Shown: one piece after another, positions 1-8,115 of the stretch | Layout: every line of letters begins with the position of its first letter | How positions within the stretch are numbered: the stretch's first letter is position 1 | Assembly (NCBI GenBank): GCA_944391805.1 | Contig: CALXUY010000011.1 | Location: 1 to 47,874 of the forward strand | Reading direction: 5' to 3' | DNA from: an uncultured Clostridia bacterium | Lineage (GTDB): Bacteria > Bacillota > Clostridia > Oscillospirales > CAG-272 | Length of the DNA stretch: 47,874 nucleotides | Notes under the pieces: generated by a model | What the model was told of the DNA's origin: nothing | Databases searched by the model: none | The model's input: only the letters and a program-made list of their open reading frames with translations | Program-made: the position numbers and the translations under genes

Positions 1-135
1 CAAAGTAAAGGTTAAAATAAACGCTGTCGCGACCTTGACTTTGTGTACCATATACAAAGGCCAGTGGCTATGGAAGAATATGGGAAAATTTGCAGATGCG
101 TTTACACAAAATTCTTGACAGGCCCGATGTGATTG

Positions 136-318
136 TTACTCGTCCTCTTGTTCACGACGTCGTTCTTCTTCCTCTTCCTCCTCGCGGCGCCGTTCTTCTT
201 CACGTTTATATTCGCTATCATCCCAGTTGTAAACATACTCTCCGCGAGTCCAGCTATAGCCATCTTTTTCTATGTATTCATATTCTCCCGATTCGTAATT
301 GAAACACCATTTACTCAT
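136..318 (-). CDS. Small acidic, charged-tail protein overlapping the RNase III gene
   Basis: A 60-residue protein I do not recognise. The first half is aromatic and acidic (many Tyr, Trp, Glu); the last 25 residues are almost only Glu and Arg and could form a single charged helix. The start is the ATG at 318, which overlaps the last codons and stop of the RNase III gene by 8 bases, so it is probably translated by coupling from that gene. A longer in-frame reading back to 420 exists but lies inside the RNase III frame and has no ribosome site. Low GC matches the island around it. It could bind or modulate the nuclease, but nothing in the sequence proves this. Confidence 0.55.
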   Translation of the reverse strand: MSKWCFNYESGEYEYIEKDGYSWTRGEYVYNWDDSEYKREEERRREEEEEEERRREQEDE

Positions 319-1429
319 TTTCTTCCTCCTCGTAACCCAGCACATAAAGCAACATTTCGTATGCAGCATCCTTCTTTGCGTCCTTTTTGGATGACGATTC
401 TGCATCGCAGTATACATCATATTCAGCTATATGACATTCCGATTTCCAAACAGGATTACCGTTGTCATCATATTTCTGAATAAATTCATAGGTCGGAATA
501 GAAAAATATCCGCGTCTCGCTAAAATCTCAAGTTGCCCTATGGCTTCATCACGATTTGGATTTTCTATTTCGTCACGAATGGTAGGGAGGAATCCTTGCT
601 TATCAAGGTAATTATAAGCCACTTTACATGCCTCTCTTCTTGCTTCGGATTTGCTCTTGCCGAAGCCTCTAAAATCAGGCAAGCGATCAGCTATATGCAT
701 CATGCACCAAAATTCGACTTCGTTTTGCTTTGGATCCCACAAATCAAAAGTCTGTGATAAACCATCAAAAGGAAAATACCACGATGTAGAGTAGCTCGCC
801 TTCTTGAACAAATATACCGGAACAGTATTACTGTCGTTGGCAACCCAATCTTGAATGAACTGCACATAACTGAATTCATCCGCATCAATATTGTCATCTG
901 GCTCAAGCATAACTTCTACAGTATTTTGCAGTTCTTCTAAGTTCCACTTGCTGTCTAAGGCAACGGCACCCAATATTGCTTCGAACAAGTCTTCTTTAAC
1001 AGACGGTTGGTTCATTACTCCATTTGCAACATCCCCCTTGCTCATTTTCAGCAGATCTGCGAGCACAAAATCGGTAACGCCCAAATCATCAATTCGATCA
1101 GCGAGAGCATTTTTATTAACTAATTTCGCCTTGATTTCCGAGAGTTTACCTTCGCTGACTTCTGATATAAAGTTGCCGGTAAACAACTTTTTGTTCCAAC
1201 GAGTCAGATCTTGCTCTTCATTTTCAAAAACACCAAATCTCTCGCTTAAAATCTTTACCACGATAAAATCAAGAACTTTATCACCTAAAAATTCCAACAC
1301 CTCGTTGTTTTCACCGCCGTTTTCTTCTGTGTAAGAACGGCGAGTAAATGCTTGTTCAAGCAAATCAAGGTTCTTAAATTCATAACCGATTTGTCTTTGA
1401 ACAAATGACAATGCGTCTTTTCTTTCCAT
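311..1429 (-). CDS. Ribonuclease III family endonuclease with two dsRNA-binding domains
   Basis: Cleaves double-stranded RNA. 372 residues; usual bacterial RNase III is about 220-250. Residues 5-165 hold the RNase III domain: the signature NEVLEFLGD gives E43, E46 and D50, and DLFEAILG gives D147 and E150, so the metal-binding catalytic residues are present. Two dsRBD-like segments follow, around 240-280 (GKSKSEARREA) and 305-365 (SSKKDAKKDAA). Ordinary RNase III has one. The ATG at 1429 follows a GGAGG site in the right place; an upstream in-frame reading to 1519 has none. It lies in an AT-rich island, far from the rRNA-processing gene's usual neighbours, so it is probably an accessory copy. 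Promoter at 1653-1681 leaves a leader of about 215 bases. Confidence 0.85.
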   Translation of the reverse strand: MERKDALSFVQRQIGYEFKNLDLLEQAFTRRSYTEENGGENNEVLEFLGDKVLDFIVVKILSERFGVFENEEQDLTRWNKKLFTGNFISEVSEGKLSEIKAKLVNKNALADRIDDLGVTDFVLADLLKMSKGDVANGVMNQPSVKEDLFEAILGAVALDSKWNLEELQNTVEVMLEPDDNIDADEFSYVQFIQDWVANDSNTVPVYLFKKASYSTSWYFPFDGLSQTFDLWDPKQNEVEFWCMMHIADRLPDFRGFGKSKSEARREACKVAYNYLDKQGFLPTIRDEIENPNRDEAIGQLEILARRGYFSIPTYEFIQKYDDNGNPVWKSECHIAEYDVYCDAESSSKKDAKKDAAYEMLLYVLGYEEEENE

Positions 1430-1652
1430 AAGAAAAAACCTCCAATAAATTTTGTAATTTACTGAAAGGTATAAAAATAGCCCGTCAAAACAGAATACTG
1501 CCGTGAGAATACAGTACACCCGTTATACGGACATAATATTTTAAATTTAATTCTTTGTTTTCAGCTGTTTACAGAGTTTTACTTGCATAAAACAAAATAA
1601 ACAAATAAATACAATGTTTCAAATTTAAATCATTACGCCTTTCAACAATTAT

Positions 1653-1681
1653 ATTATATCATATTAAATTGATTTTGTCAA
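1653..1681 (-). promoter_or_regulatory. Sigma-A promoter of the RNase III gene
   Basis: On the minus strand: -35 TTGACA (1676-1681), 17-bp spacer, -10 TATAAT (1653-1658), both perfect. The 5' leader to the ATG at 1429 is AT-rich and holds no frame I trust. Confidence 0.75.
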
Positions 1682-1702
1682 GACAGAGTAACTAATAATT
1701 CC

Positions 1703-1732
1703 GCCGCCCCGACCAAAATCGAGGCGGCTTTT
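1703..1732 (+). terminator. GCCGCC hairpin with short T tract
   Basis: Arms GCCGCC (1703-1708) and GGCGGC (1723-1728), extended inward by CGA/TCG with one mismatch, then TTTT on the plus strand. No plus-strand gene is seen upstream, so it may be a relic or may insulate the RNase III promoter just to its left. On the minus strand there is no T tract for tnpV. Confidence 0.35.
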
Positions 1733-1780
1733 ATGTGTTATTCACTTATCATGACCAAAAAAACTCTTCAATCATGCTTC

Positions 1781-2137
1781 TCATCTGTACACTACCTCCC
1801 GAAGGACAATTTCTTCAGCTCGTGACTTACAGTTGTTCATTTCCTGCGCCCACATAAGGCTGTTTTCAGCCTTGAGTTGCTCGGTTATGCCTTCTGCTTT
1901 GGCGAACGCTTCTGTCAGTTCACGGACACGTTGTGTGGCTTTTGCGTCAATATTGGCAAGGTGTTCATTCAGTTTGCAGGTGGTGAGCAGGGTGGTATAG
2001 GTGCCGCGGCGGTGCTTCTTGAGATATTCAAGCCGCAGGTGTCCGTACTTGCCTACGGTAACAGTCGTTTGCTCCGGCAGGTGAAGGTTCGGATAATTGA
2101 TTCCGTTGATGTTTGTGTATATCAGATTAGTTTTCAT
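1781..2137 (-). CDS. tnpV: TnpV family transposon-encoded protein
   Basis: A 118-residue protein of the TnpV family, carried by conjugative and mobilisable elements of Firmicutes; its biochemical role is unknown to me. The family pattern is clear: an N-terminal NLHLPEQTTVTVGKYG stretch, then GHLRLEYLKKHRRGTY, a KLNEHLANID helix and a C-terminal MNNCKSRAEEIVLREVVY. The ATG at 2137 has an AAGGAG site 8 bases upstream. No transposase or integrase lies beside it, so it is probably an orphan left by a lost element. It lies immediately next to a MITE-like repeat (2181-2353). Confidence 0.85.
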   Translation of the reverse strand: MKTNLIYTNINGINYPNLHLPEQTTVTVGKYGHLRLEYLKKHRRGTYTTLLTTCKLNEHLANIDAKATQRVRELTEAFAKAEGITEQLKAENSLMWAQEMNNCKSRAEEIVLREVVYR

Positions 2138-2180
2138 TTTCGTTCTCCTTTTCGGTATGTAATTCGGTGTATTCCTTATA

Positions 2181-2353
2181 GGCAACACCGCACAATTCGC
2201 GGCTCGCGCCTTGACCGCACAACTTTTTGCATCTTTTCCGCCAAACTGCACAAATCTCCTTGGCAATAGATCCACTATTGCCTGCGTCTATTTGGTTTGT
2301 TTGACGAAAAATCTGATGGCAGATTTGCGCAGTCAGAATTGTGCGGTGTTGCC
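2181..2353. repeat. MITE-like repeat, copy 1, with 17-bp terminal inverted repeats
   Basis: Ends are perfect 17-bp inverted repeats (2181-2197 GGCAACACCGCACAATT and 2337-2353). The body from about 2233 matches a second copy at 7144-7311: both contain AAACTGCACAAATCTCCT, a small hairpin around 'agatccac' and ACGAAAAATCTGA. No coding frame inside. It sits directly upstream of tnpV. Confidence 0.7.
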
Positions 2354-2500
2354 TAAACTGTTTTTTCATGGTTGTTTTCCTCCTGTGAATTGACTGTGCT
2401 GATAGGATACCACAAAGCCGGACGTTTGTGAAGTCTCTATTTGTTCACGAGCTGATACGAAAAGGTTATACCCATGAAAAAGGCGACTCCTGTGAGAGGC

Positions 2501-2530
2501 AAAAAAACACGGAGCGCGCGGCTCCGTGTT
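2501..2530 (-). terminator. Intrinsic terminator of the LysR gene
   Basis: Perfect 10-bp arms AACACGGAGC (2506-2515) and GCTCCGTGTT (2521-2530) with a 5-base loop, followed on the minus strand by a T7 run (2501-2507). It lies 5 bases beyond the LysR stop codon. Confidence 0.9.
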
Positions 2531-2535
2531 CCGGA

Positions 2536-3441
2536 CTATTGCTTGGCGGGTGTGCCGAGCGCCTGCTGCACCGCGTTCAGGAAACGCAGGACAAGGTCGC
2601 TTGGCTTGGGGCTGTGAAGAATGCCATAGGGAACGGTGTGCGCCCAGTTGACAGGCAGAATTTTCAGGAGGGGGTGGATGTGATCCCACCGCCGGACCGC
2701 CATGAGCAGCCGGTCGCCCCCCTCGCAGCGGTTAAAGACATTGATGTCGTAAAAGGAAAAATCTTCGATGCGGATCTGCGGATGGTTGCTCTGAAGATCG
2801 TCGCGCAGGGCGTCCACGTAGCTGCTCCAGTTGCGGTTCATGAGCATCAGAGTTTCGCCGTACAGGTCCTTGTACGAAAGCCGCCTCCGGTTGGCAAGCC
2901 TGTGGTTGACCGAGAGCGCCACGCAGATCGGCTCCCGGGAAAGCTCCAGCGCGTCGCATCTGCGCAGCCGGAGCATCACGTCGTCGAAAATGCCGAGAAT
3001 CACGTCGATGTTCTGCCCGAGATTGCCGAGGATCTCCCGCGCGTTCTCGGGTGTGTTTTCAAACGGAACCAACTGAAACCGGATGTCGGGGCAGACGGCC
3101 TCCAGCCGGGGCCACAGCTCCAGCAGATACTGGCAGGGCGTCATCAGCGAGGTGCCGATGCGGATGACATTGTCCCCCTCCTGCATGGCGTTTCTTGCGC
3201 GCACGACCGAATCCTTGGCGTACTGAATCAGATATTTCGCGTCATTGTAGAGCGAATGCCCGGCCTTTGTCAGCGTCAGCCCGCGGAAGGAGCGAACAAA
3301 GAGCTGCAGGCTGAGGTTGGATTCCAGCAGATTGATCTGCTTGATGACGGCGGTCGGCGTGATGAACAGCGCCTCGGCGGCCTTGGAAAAGCTGCCGCAG
3401 TCCGCAACGGCAATGAATGTCTCCAACTGTGGATTGTACAT
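2536..3441 (-). CDS. LysR-type transcriptional regulator
   Basis: A 301-residue DNA-binding regulator. Residues 1-60 form the winged helix-turn-helix (LETFIAVADCGSFSKAAEAL, then TPTAVIKQINLLE); residues 90-295 are the periplasmic-binding-like effector domain (substrate_LysR type). Length is normal for the family. The effector is not readable from sequence. It follows the TIM-barrel isomerase gene on the same strand after about 100 bases and ends at a strong terminator, so the two may share a transcript. The ATG at 3441 is preceded by a GGGAGGAG site. Confidence 0.9.
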   Translation of the reverse strand: MYNPQLETFIAVADCGSFSKAAEALFITPTAVIKQINLLESNLSLQLFVRSFRGLTLTKAGHSLYNDAKYLIQYAKDSVVRARNAMQEGDNVIRIGTSLMTPCQYLLELWPRLEAVCPDIRFQLVPFENTPENAREILGNLGQNIDVILGIFDDVMLRLRRCDALELSREPICVALSVNHRLANRRRLSYKDLYGETLMLMNRNWSSYVDALRDDLQSNHPQIRIEDFSFYDINVFNRCEGGDRLLMAVRRWDHIHPLLKILPVNWAHTVPYGILHSPKPSDLVLRFLNAVQQALGTPAKQ

Positions 3442-3540
3442 AACCGGTCTCCTCCCAAAACTGTATTCTCGCGGCGGCTCCGCAGGCAGGCGGCACTCCG
3501 CAATGCCAAAGCCTGTCGGCCGGGCATTTCGTCTGCCCCT

Positions 3541-4479
3541 TTATTCGAGCTGCGAGCGGAAGTAGGCGCCGATCTGCGCGATCAGCCGCAGAAAGGCGGG
3601 GGCAAGCTCAACCGGCGTGCGCGTGTGCCGGATCTGGGCAAAGGTCTCAAAGCTGAGGTCTCCGCTGTAGCCGATGCCCTTCATCTCCCGCAGGAATTCC
3701 TCCCAGCAGATGTTGCCGGTGTAGGGCGCGAGATGGCGGTCGTTGTCCTGCGAGTTGTCGTGGATGTGCAGCGCCACAATCCGCCTGCCCAGCACCGGCA
3801 CATAGGTGCGGAAGTCCCGGCGCAGCAGGTTGAGATGACCGGTATCCAGACACAGCCCGAAGCAGGTTCTGCCGGCGGCCTCATTGAGCGAGTCGATCAG
3901 GTCGACCGCCTCGTGCGGGTCGGAGCAGATGCCGTCTCTGTAGCCGTAGCCCAGCGTGTTGTAGCGGGTGAACAGATTTTCAAGGCATACCGTCACATTC
4001 CCGGCCTTGTGCAGGGCGGGAATCAGGGAGGTATAGAGCCGGCGGTTCAGCTCGAGGCAGTCCTCATGGGTCCGGTCGGCCGGGTCGCTCTGACGCAGCG
4101 AAATGCCATGAATCACCACACGGGGGCAGCCCACCTGTCCGCAGAACAGAATCAGATTGTGATAAATGCGGATGGCGTAGTCCAGCACCTCCGGGCGGTG
4201 GGAAAAATAGGGCGGAAAGGGGGCGTGCGCCTGCGTAATCGTCAGCCCGTGCTTGCGGATAAAGGAGAGCTCCTCCTCGTAATGTGCGAGAATTTCGGGC
4301 AGCGGCTGCTCAAAAATGCACAACCCTTCCAGGGTTTCGGCCGTTTCGAGCTGATTGGCCTTCCATGCATGGTCGAGGTTCCAGTCAATCGCCTCAAAGC
4401 CGGCCTCCCGTATCATACGGTAGCCCGCGTCATAGCCGACGTCATCGATCAGATCCTGCGATTGTACGCTGAGTAACAT
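3541..4479 (-). CDS. Sugar phosphate isomerase/epimerase family TIM-barrel protein
   Basis: A 312-residue member of the xylose isomerase-like/AP endonuclease 2 superfamily, which isomerises or epimerises sugars using a divalent metal. Signs: an N-terminal strand with 'GYRMIREAGFEAIDW', the metal-site segments 'HAPFPP', 'VIHGIS', 'CLENLF', 'LDTGHLNL' and 'ALHIHDN', and 'LSFETFAQ' near the C-terminus. The exact substrate cannot be read off. Start chosen at the ATG with a GAAGGAAACGG site; a longer frame to 4548 has no such site. Promoter at 4584-4612. It stands beside a LysR gene, a DeoR gene and a sugar-phosphate-type dehydrogenase, which suggests a small carbohydrate locus. Confidence 0.8.
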   Translation of the reverse strand: MLLSVQSQDLIDDVGYDAGYRMIREAGFEAIDWNLDHAWKANQLETAETLEGLCIFEQPLPEILAHYEEELSFIRKHGLTITQAHAPFPPYFSHRPEVLDYAIRIYHNLILFCGQVGCPRVVIHGISLRQSDPADRTHEDCLELNRRLYTSLIPALHKAGNVTVCLENLFTRYNTLGYGYRDGICSDPHEAVDLIDSLNEAAGRTCFGLCLDTGHLNLLRRDFRTYVPVLGRRIVALHIHDNSQDNDRHLAPYTGNICWEEFLREMKGIGYSGDLSFETFAQIRHTRTPVELAPAFLRLIAQIGAYFRSQLE

Positions 4480-4583
4480 TCCGTTTCCTTCTTTCTGTTT
4501 GATGTGGTTGGTTTTGTCCGGTTGCTCGCCGGGGCGGGCAGGGCACACGGCAATCTGCGCCGCACCCGTTCCGCGCTGCCAAC

Positions 4584-4612
4584 ATTATACACGAAAACCG
4601 CCGGGAAGTCAA
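4584..4612 (-). promoter_or_regulatory. Sigma-A promoter of the isomerase (and LysR) transcript
   Basis: Minus strand: -35 TTGACT (4607-4612), 17-bp spacer, -10 TATAAT (4584-4589). It gives a leader of about 100 bases. Confidence 0.7.
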
Positions 4613-4753
4613 GGAAAAAAGAACTTTCAGGTTTACAGTTTTGCGCCCGAATGCGCCGCGCTTGCCCGAAAAACAGAGCTTCCCCGCCGCGGCTCCCACC
4701 ACCTCGCTTTGCCTGGCGGCGCGCCGCGCTTTCCGGGAGCCGCGGCGGGGAAG

Positions 4754-4830
4754 GTTCTGGAAAGAGGGAGGTTTGGAGGGGGAAAAGCCTCTTGCAAGAG
4801 GTTTTTCCCCTCCAAGGTCTTTCCCTCTCC
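4754..4830 (-). repeat. 3'-end palindromic element, copy 1
   Basis: A large hairpin whose inner arms read about TTGGAGGGGGAAAAGCC... and pair with ...GGTTTTTCCCCTCCAA, loop core CTCTTGCAAGAG, flanked by GAAAGAGGGAGG and TCTTTCCCTCTCC. Same family as copies at 30283, 34692, 35110, 45195, 45700 and 47648. It begins 14 bases after the stop of the DeoR gene, in that gene's direction. The 4613-4753 stretch upstream holds nothing I recognise. Confidence 0.8.
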
Positions 4831-4843
4831 AAAGTATCTCCCC

Positions 4844-5542
4844 CTACAGCTCCGAGATCACCTCATCGATTTCCTCGCGGTAGCCCAGCGAATAGACGTA
4901 CTGCTTGCCGAACTTGCTGCTGTCGCAGAGCAGAACGCGCACCCGCGCGCGCTCCAGCATCAGGCGGCGCAGGTTGATCTCCTCAATCGATGGGTCGGTC
5001 ATTTCGCCTGCGTCGGACAGCCCTCGGCAGGAGAAAAAGGCCACGTCGGCGTGCATCCCGCGGATGCAGGCTTCGGCATGGCTCCCCACCCAGGTGAACG
5101 AGCGGGTGATCATCTGCCCGCCGGTGGCGATGACCCGTACCCCGCACTCGGCCAGCCGCAGGGCGGTCCGGGCGCCGCTGGTCACCACCAGCACGTCCTC
5201 CACCTCGCGCAGCGGCTCCACCATGTGCGCGGCCGAGGACGAGCCGTCGAGAAATACCACGTCCCCCTTGTGCAGGAATTTTGCCGCCCGCCGCGCCATC
5301 ACGGCCTTGGCCTGCTCCTGCTCGCCGGCCCGCACCTCGTAGGGGATCTCCCGGTCGGGCGCGCCCCCGATCACGGCTCCCCCGTGTACCCGCTTGAGGT
5401 AGCCCTGCGCCTCAAGCGCGGCCAGATCCCGCCGAACGGTCGGCTCGCTGGCATACAGTCTGCGCGCCAGCGACGAAACCGTGGCGCTCTGCTCCTGCCG
5501 CAGAATTTCCAGCAGCTCCTGCTGGCGGTTGATCATCAGCAT
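4844..5542 (-). CDS. DeoR family transcriptional regulator
   Basis: A 232-residue repressor-type regulator of sugar metabolism. Residues 1-57 are the DeoR helix-turn-helix (NRQQELLEILRQ, then SEPTVRRDLAALEAQGYLKRVHGGA); residues 75-230 are the DeoR sensor domain (DVVFLDGSSSAAHMVEPL, VVTSGART, CDSSKFG), which binds a phosphorylated sugar in known members. Start at ATG 5542, 7 bases after GGGAGGG. It is divergent from the dehydrogenase gene at 5761, which is its likeliest target. Any in-frame extension upstream lacks a ribosome site. Confidence 0.9.
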   Translation of the reverse strand: MLMINRQQELLEILRQEQSATVSSLARRLYASEPTVRRDLAALEAQGYLKRVHGGAVIGGAPDREIPYEVRAGEQEQAKAVMARRAAKFLHKGDVVFLDGSSSAAHMVEPLREVEDVLVVTSGARTALRLAECGVRVIATGGQMITRSFTWVGSHAEACIRGMHADVAFFSCRGLSDAGEMTDPSIEEINLRRLMLERARVRVLLCDSSKFGKQYVYSLGYREEIDEVISEL

Positions 5543-5619
5543 CGGTATTCCCTCCCCGGAGGTTGCGGCGCAGGCAAGGCGGGTATGCCGCCGCTCCCGG
5601 ATGCCCGGAGCATAACGGC

Positions 5620-5633
5620 GATCATATTTGATC
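5620..5633. promoter_or_regulatory. Candidate operator dyad in the DeoR-dehydrogenase intergenic region
   Basis: GATCA (5620-5624), TATT, TGATC (5629-5633), a 5-bp dyad in the 218-base divergent region. Related 'CGGATTTGATTGC' text follows it. DeoR binding is an inference. Confidence 0.3.
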
Positions 5634-5689
5634 GGATTTGATTGCTTGCTTGCGAAACAACGATTTTTTATCAATATTTCCGCCGCATC

Positions 5690-5718
5690 TTGAAAGATTC
5701 TGAACGGTATGGTATGAT
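5690..5718 (+). promoter_or_regulatory. Sigma-A promoter of the dehydrogenase gene
   Basis: -35 TTGAAA (5690-5695), 17-bp spacer, -10 TATGAT (5713-5718); leader about 35 bases. Confidence 0.7.
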
Positions 5719-5760
5719 TGTATCACAAAATGCATCCGATTGCAAGGGGGTATCCGAAAA

Positions 5761-7020
5761 ATGAGAACAACAGCGGTTCGTTTATACGGCGCGCGCGACC
5801 TGCGCGTGGAGAGCTTTGAGCTGCCGGAGCTGGGGGCGCGCGAGGTGCTGATGCGCGTGGTGACGGATTCGCTCTGCACCTCCACCTATAAGGCGGTCAT
5901 TCAGGGCAGCGCGCACAAGCGGGTTCCGCCCGATGTGGCCGAGCATCCGGTGGTCATCGGGCACGAGATGTGCGGAGAGCTGGTGGAGGTTGGCAGCGGG
6001 CTGACCGACCGCTGGCAGGTGGGGCAGCGGGTGGTGATTCAGCCCGCACTCAAGCTCGAGAGCAACTACGACCCCGGCTACTCCTACCGCTATGTGGGGG
6101 GCAATATGACCTACGCCGTGGTGCCCGAAATCGTTCTGGAGCGGGGGTGCCTTTTGCCCTACGGCGGGGACAGCTTTTACAAGGGCTCGCTGGTCGAGCC
6201 GATCGGCTGCGTGCTGCGCGCCTTCAAGGGCATGTACCACACCGATTACACGAGCTACACCCGCACCGACGGCGCCAAGCGCGGGGGAAGGCTGGCGATT
6301 CTCGGCGGAGCCGGGCCGATGGGACTGGCCGCCGTGGAGCTGGCCGTTCACTACGCCGGCTGCCGGCAGGTGGTGGTCACCGACCTCAGCGGCGAGCGGC
6401 TGCAATACGCCGCCGGGAAGTGCAGCCCGGAGGAGGCGAAAAAGGCCGGCTGCGAGCTGATTTACTGCAATACCTCGGAGCTGGCAGACCCCACCGCCGC
6501 ACTGCTGGAGCTCTCGGAGGGAGGCTTTGACGACGTGATGGTGATGGTTCCGGTGGCCGATCTGCTGACCATGGCCGAGCGGATTGCCGGCTTTGACGGC
6601 TGCATCAACTTTTTCGCCGGTCCGGCCGTACACGAGCTGCCCGGCAGCCTGAACCTCTACCGCGTGCACTATGACGGAATCCACCTCGTGGGGACCGCCG
6701 GCAGCATTCCCGAGGACACGGTGGAGACCATCTCGCTGATCGAGCAGGGAAGCATCAATCCGGGCGTGATGGTGTCGCACATCCTGGGGCTGGACGCGGT
6801 TCCCGAGGCCATTCTGGCAATGGCGCATCCCGGCGGGGCGAAAAAGGTCTGCTACAACGGGCTGGACATCCCGATGGTGGCGCTCTCGGACTTTGCCGAG
6901 CTGGGCAAAACGGATCCGCTCTGGGCGAGGCTGGACGAGATTGTCAAGGCGAACGGCGGCACATGGTGCGCCGAGGCCGAGCAATACCTGCTGGCAAACG
7001 CGCCGCGGAGGAAGGACTGA
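5761..7020 (+). CDS. Medium-chain zinc-type dehydrogenase, sorbose-1-phosphate reductase-like
   Basis: 419 residues, an NAD(P)-dependent medium-chain dehydrogenase/reductase. The GroES-like N-terminal half has SLCTSTYKA and the GHEMCGELVEVG motif; the Rossmann half has GGAGPMGLAAVEL near residue 185. The usual structural-zinc four-cysteine loop is not evident. The long insert-rich middle (CELIYCNTSEL, FDGCINFFAGP) reminds me of L-sorbose-1-phosphate reductase (SorE-like) proteins; that substrate is an inference. Start at ATG 5761, after AAGGGGG; a longer reading from 5740 adds seven residues and has no ribosome site. It is divergent from a DeoR regulator, as expected for a sugar-phosphate enzyme. 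Confidence 0.75.
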   Translation: MRTTAVRLYGARDLRVESFELPELGAREVLMRVVTDSLCTSTYKAVIQGSAHKRVPPDVAEHPVVIGHEMCGELVEVGSGLTDRWQVGQRVVIQPALKLESNYDPGYSYRYVGGNMTYAVVPEIVLERGCLLPYGGDSFYKGSLVEPIGCVLRAFKGMYHTDYTSYTRTDGAKRGGRLAILGGAGPMGLAAVELAVHYAGCRQVVVTDLSGERLQYAAGKCSPEEAKKAGCELIYCNTSELADPTAALLELSEGGFDDVMVMVPVADLLTMAERIAGFDGCINFFAGPAVHELPGSLNLYRVHYDGIHLVGTAGSIPEDTVETISLIEQGSINPGVMVSHILGLDAVPEAILAMAHPGGAKKVCYNGLDIPMVALSDFAELGKTDPLWARLDEIVKANGGTWCAEAEQYLLANAPRRKD

Positions 7021-7065
7021 GAGCGTACAATCGCACGATTTGGTCAGCCCGGTTTGCGGAATACA

Positions 7066-7108
7066 ATGTTTGGGGGAAGCCTTTACCGAAAAGGCTTCCC
7101 CCAAACAT
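7066..7108. repeat. Perfect 19-bp inverted repeat after the dehydrogenase gene
   Basis: Arms 7066-7084 and 7090-7108 are exact complements with a 5-base loop (core GGGGGAAGCCTTT / AAAGGCTTCCCCC). No T tract follows, so it is not a classic terminator, though it could stabilise the 3' end of the mRNA. Confidence 0.7.
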
Positions 7109-7143
7109 CGTTCAAAGGCGCTCGAAAAGATCGGTTCATATGT

Positions 7144-7311
7144 GCCGCCCTTTTCCGCGAAACTGCACAAATCTCCTACAAGGGTAGCTTGTTGCAATCA
7201 GATCCACGATTGCCCGCTGCCGAAAAATACTTTGGAATTGGTTTGTTCCACGAAAAATCTGACGTGCAGAGAGCCGCAGGCGGCGCGCAGTCAGATTTGT
7301 GCAGTGCTGCC
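7144..7311. repeat. MITE-like repeat, copy 2
   Basis: Shares its body with 2233-2353: TTTTCCGC, AAACTGCACAAATCTCCT, a GCAATC/GATTGC hairpin around 'agatccac', TTGGTTTGTT, ACGAAAAATCTGA and a right end close to AGTCAGATTTGTGCAGTGC. Copy 2 carries an extra GC-rich stretch (about 7269-7287) near the right end. The rest of the 7021-7470 gap holds the 19-bp inverted repeat and nothing coding. Confidence 0.65.
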
Positions 7312-7470
7312 TTTATTTGTCCCGGACACTCCGGGCTTTTTTCTTTCGGGCAAGTGTATGACCGCTGTGGGGAGGAGTGCCGCCGGTGTACCGGTTTGGC
7401 CGGTGTCCCGCCGGCTCAGCCGCAGCGGCCGTTGCGGAAGGGCAGCGTTGGAGACGCACAGCGTCGGCCG

Positions 7471-7803
7471 TCAGCCCTCCGCTACGCTGTTCTGATACCG
7501 CACGCCCCACACCTCCATTGCGCGGATGATCGGACGCATGGTTTCTCCCAGCTCGGAAAGGGCGTATTCCACGTGGGGAGGGACCTCCGGATAAACGGTG
7601 CGTGTGACAATACCGTCGGCCTCCATGGAGCGCAAGCTGTCGGTGAGCACCTTCTGGCTGATGCCCTCCAGCGACCGCAGCAGCTCATTGAAGCGCCACG
7701 GGCGGTTGAGCAGATTGCGCAGGATCAGCAGCTTCCATTTGCTTCCGATCAGTTGTACGGTGGTTGCAACCGGGCAGGCCGGAAGCTCGTCCTTCTTTTT
7801 CAT
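7471..7803 (-). CDS. HxlR family transcriptional regulator
   Basis: A 110-residue winged-helix regulator. Family marks: ACPVATTVQLIGSKWKLLIL with Cys10 near the N-terminus, then RPWRFNELLRSLEGISQKVL, the wing 'LRSMEADGIVTRTVYPEVPP' and 'VEYALSELG'. Several known members (YodB, HypR) sense electrophiles or disulfide stress through an N-terminal Cys; Cys10 is at the matching place, but redox sensing here is inferred. Start at ATG 7803 with AAAGGA upstream. It is divergent from the Cys-repeat peptide operon at 8116, and its promoter (7929-7957) lies about 75 bases from that operon's, so it probably controls both. Confidence 0.9.
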   Translation of the reverse strand: MKKKDELPACPVATTVQLIGSKWKLLILRNLLNRPWRFNELLRSLEGISQKVLTDSLRSMEADGIVTRTVYPEVPPHVEYALSELGETMRPIIRAMEVWGVRYQNSVAEG

Positions 7804-7928
7804 TGCGTTGTCCTTTCTGCGGAAAATCAATCAGTCGCGGTGTCGGGCGCCGAGCGGCGCGGCGATTGCCGACAGAGCCGGCGCGGCCCGGAATCGGCTC
7901 CGCAATCTGCGTCCCGTATGTACTACAA

Positions 7929-7957
7929 ATTATAATGCAGAAATCGGGAAATGTCAA
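7929..7957 (-). promoter_or_regulatory. Sigma-A promoter of the HxlR gene
   Basis: Minus strand: -35 TTGACA (7952-7957), 17-bp spacer, -10 TATAAT (7929-7934), consensus in both boxes. Confidence 0.75.
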
Positions 7958-8033
7958 TTGCGGTTCAAAAAATATTTACAATTTTCCGGCGTATTTGGGC
8001 GGCAATTGGAAAGGGTTACAAAAAAGTGCGTAC

Positions 8034-8061
8034 TTGCAATCCGCCCGGAACCTGCTATAAT
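8034..8061 (+). promoter_or_regulatory. Sigma-A promoter of the Cys-repeat peptide operon
   Basis: -35 TTGCAA (8034-8039), 16-bp spacer, -10 TATAAT (8056-8061). Leader about 48 bases. The 7804-8115 gap holds only this and the HxlR promoter. Confidence 0.7.
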
Positions 8062-8115
8062 CATAGGCACAGGGGACAAACCCGTTCTCTGAAAAATGAA
8101 ATGGAGGGAAATCAA

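Noticed and set aside
1..135. A gene at the very left edge
   Set aside because: All frames are short and stop early on both strands; nothing supports a gene end here.
2428..4476. A 682-residue plus-strand frame opposite the LysR and isomerase genes
   Set aside because: It lies antisense to two clear genes, has no domain or ribosome site, and exists because GC-rich codons leave few stops on the other strand.
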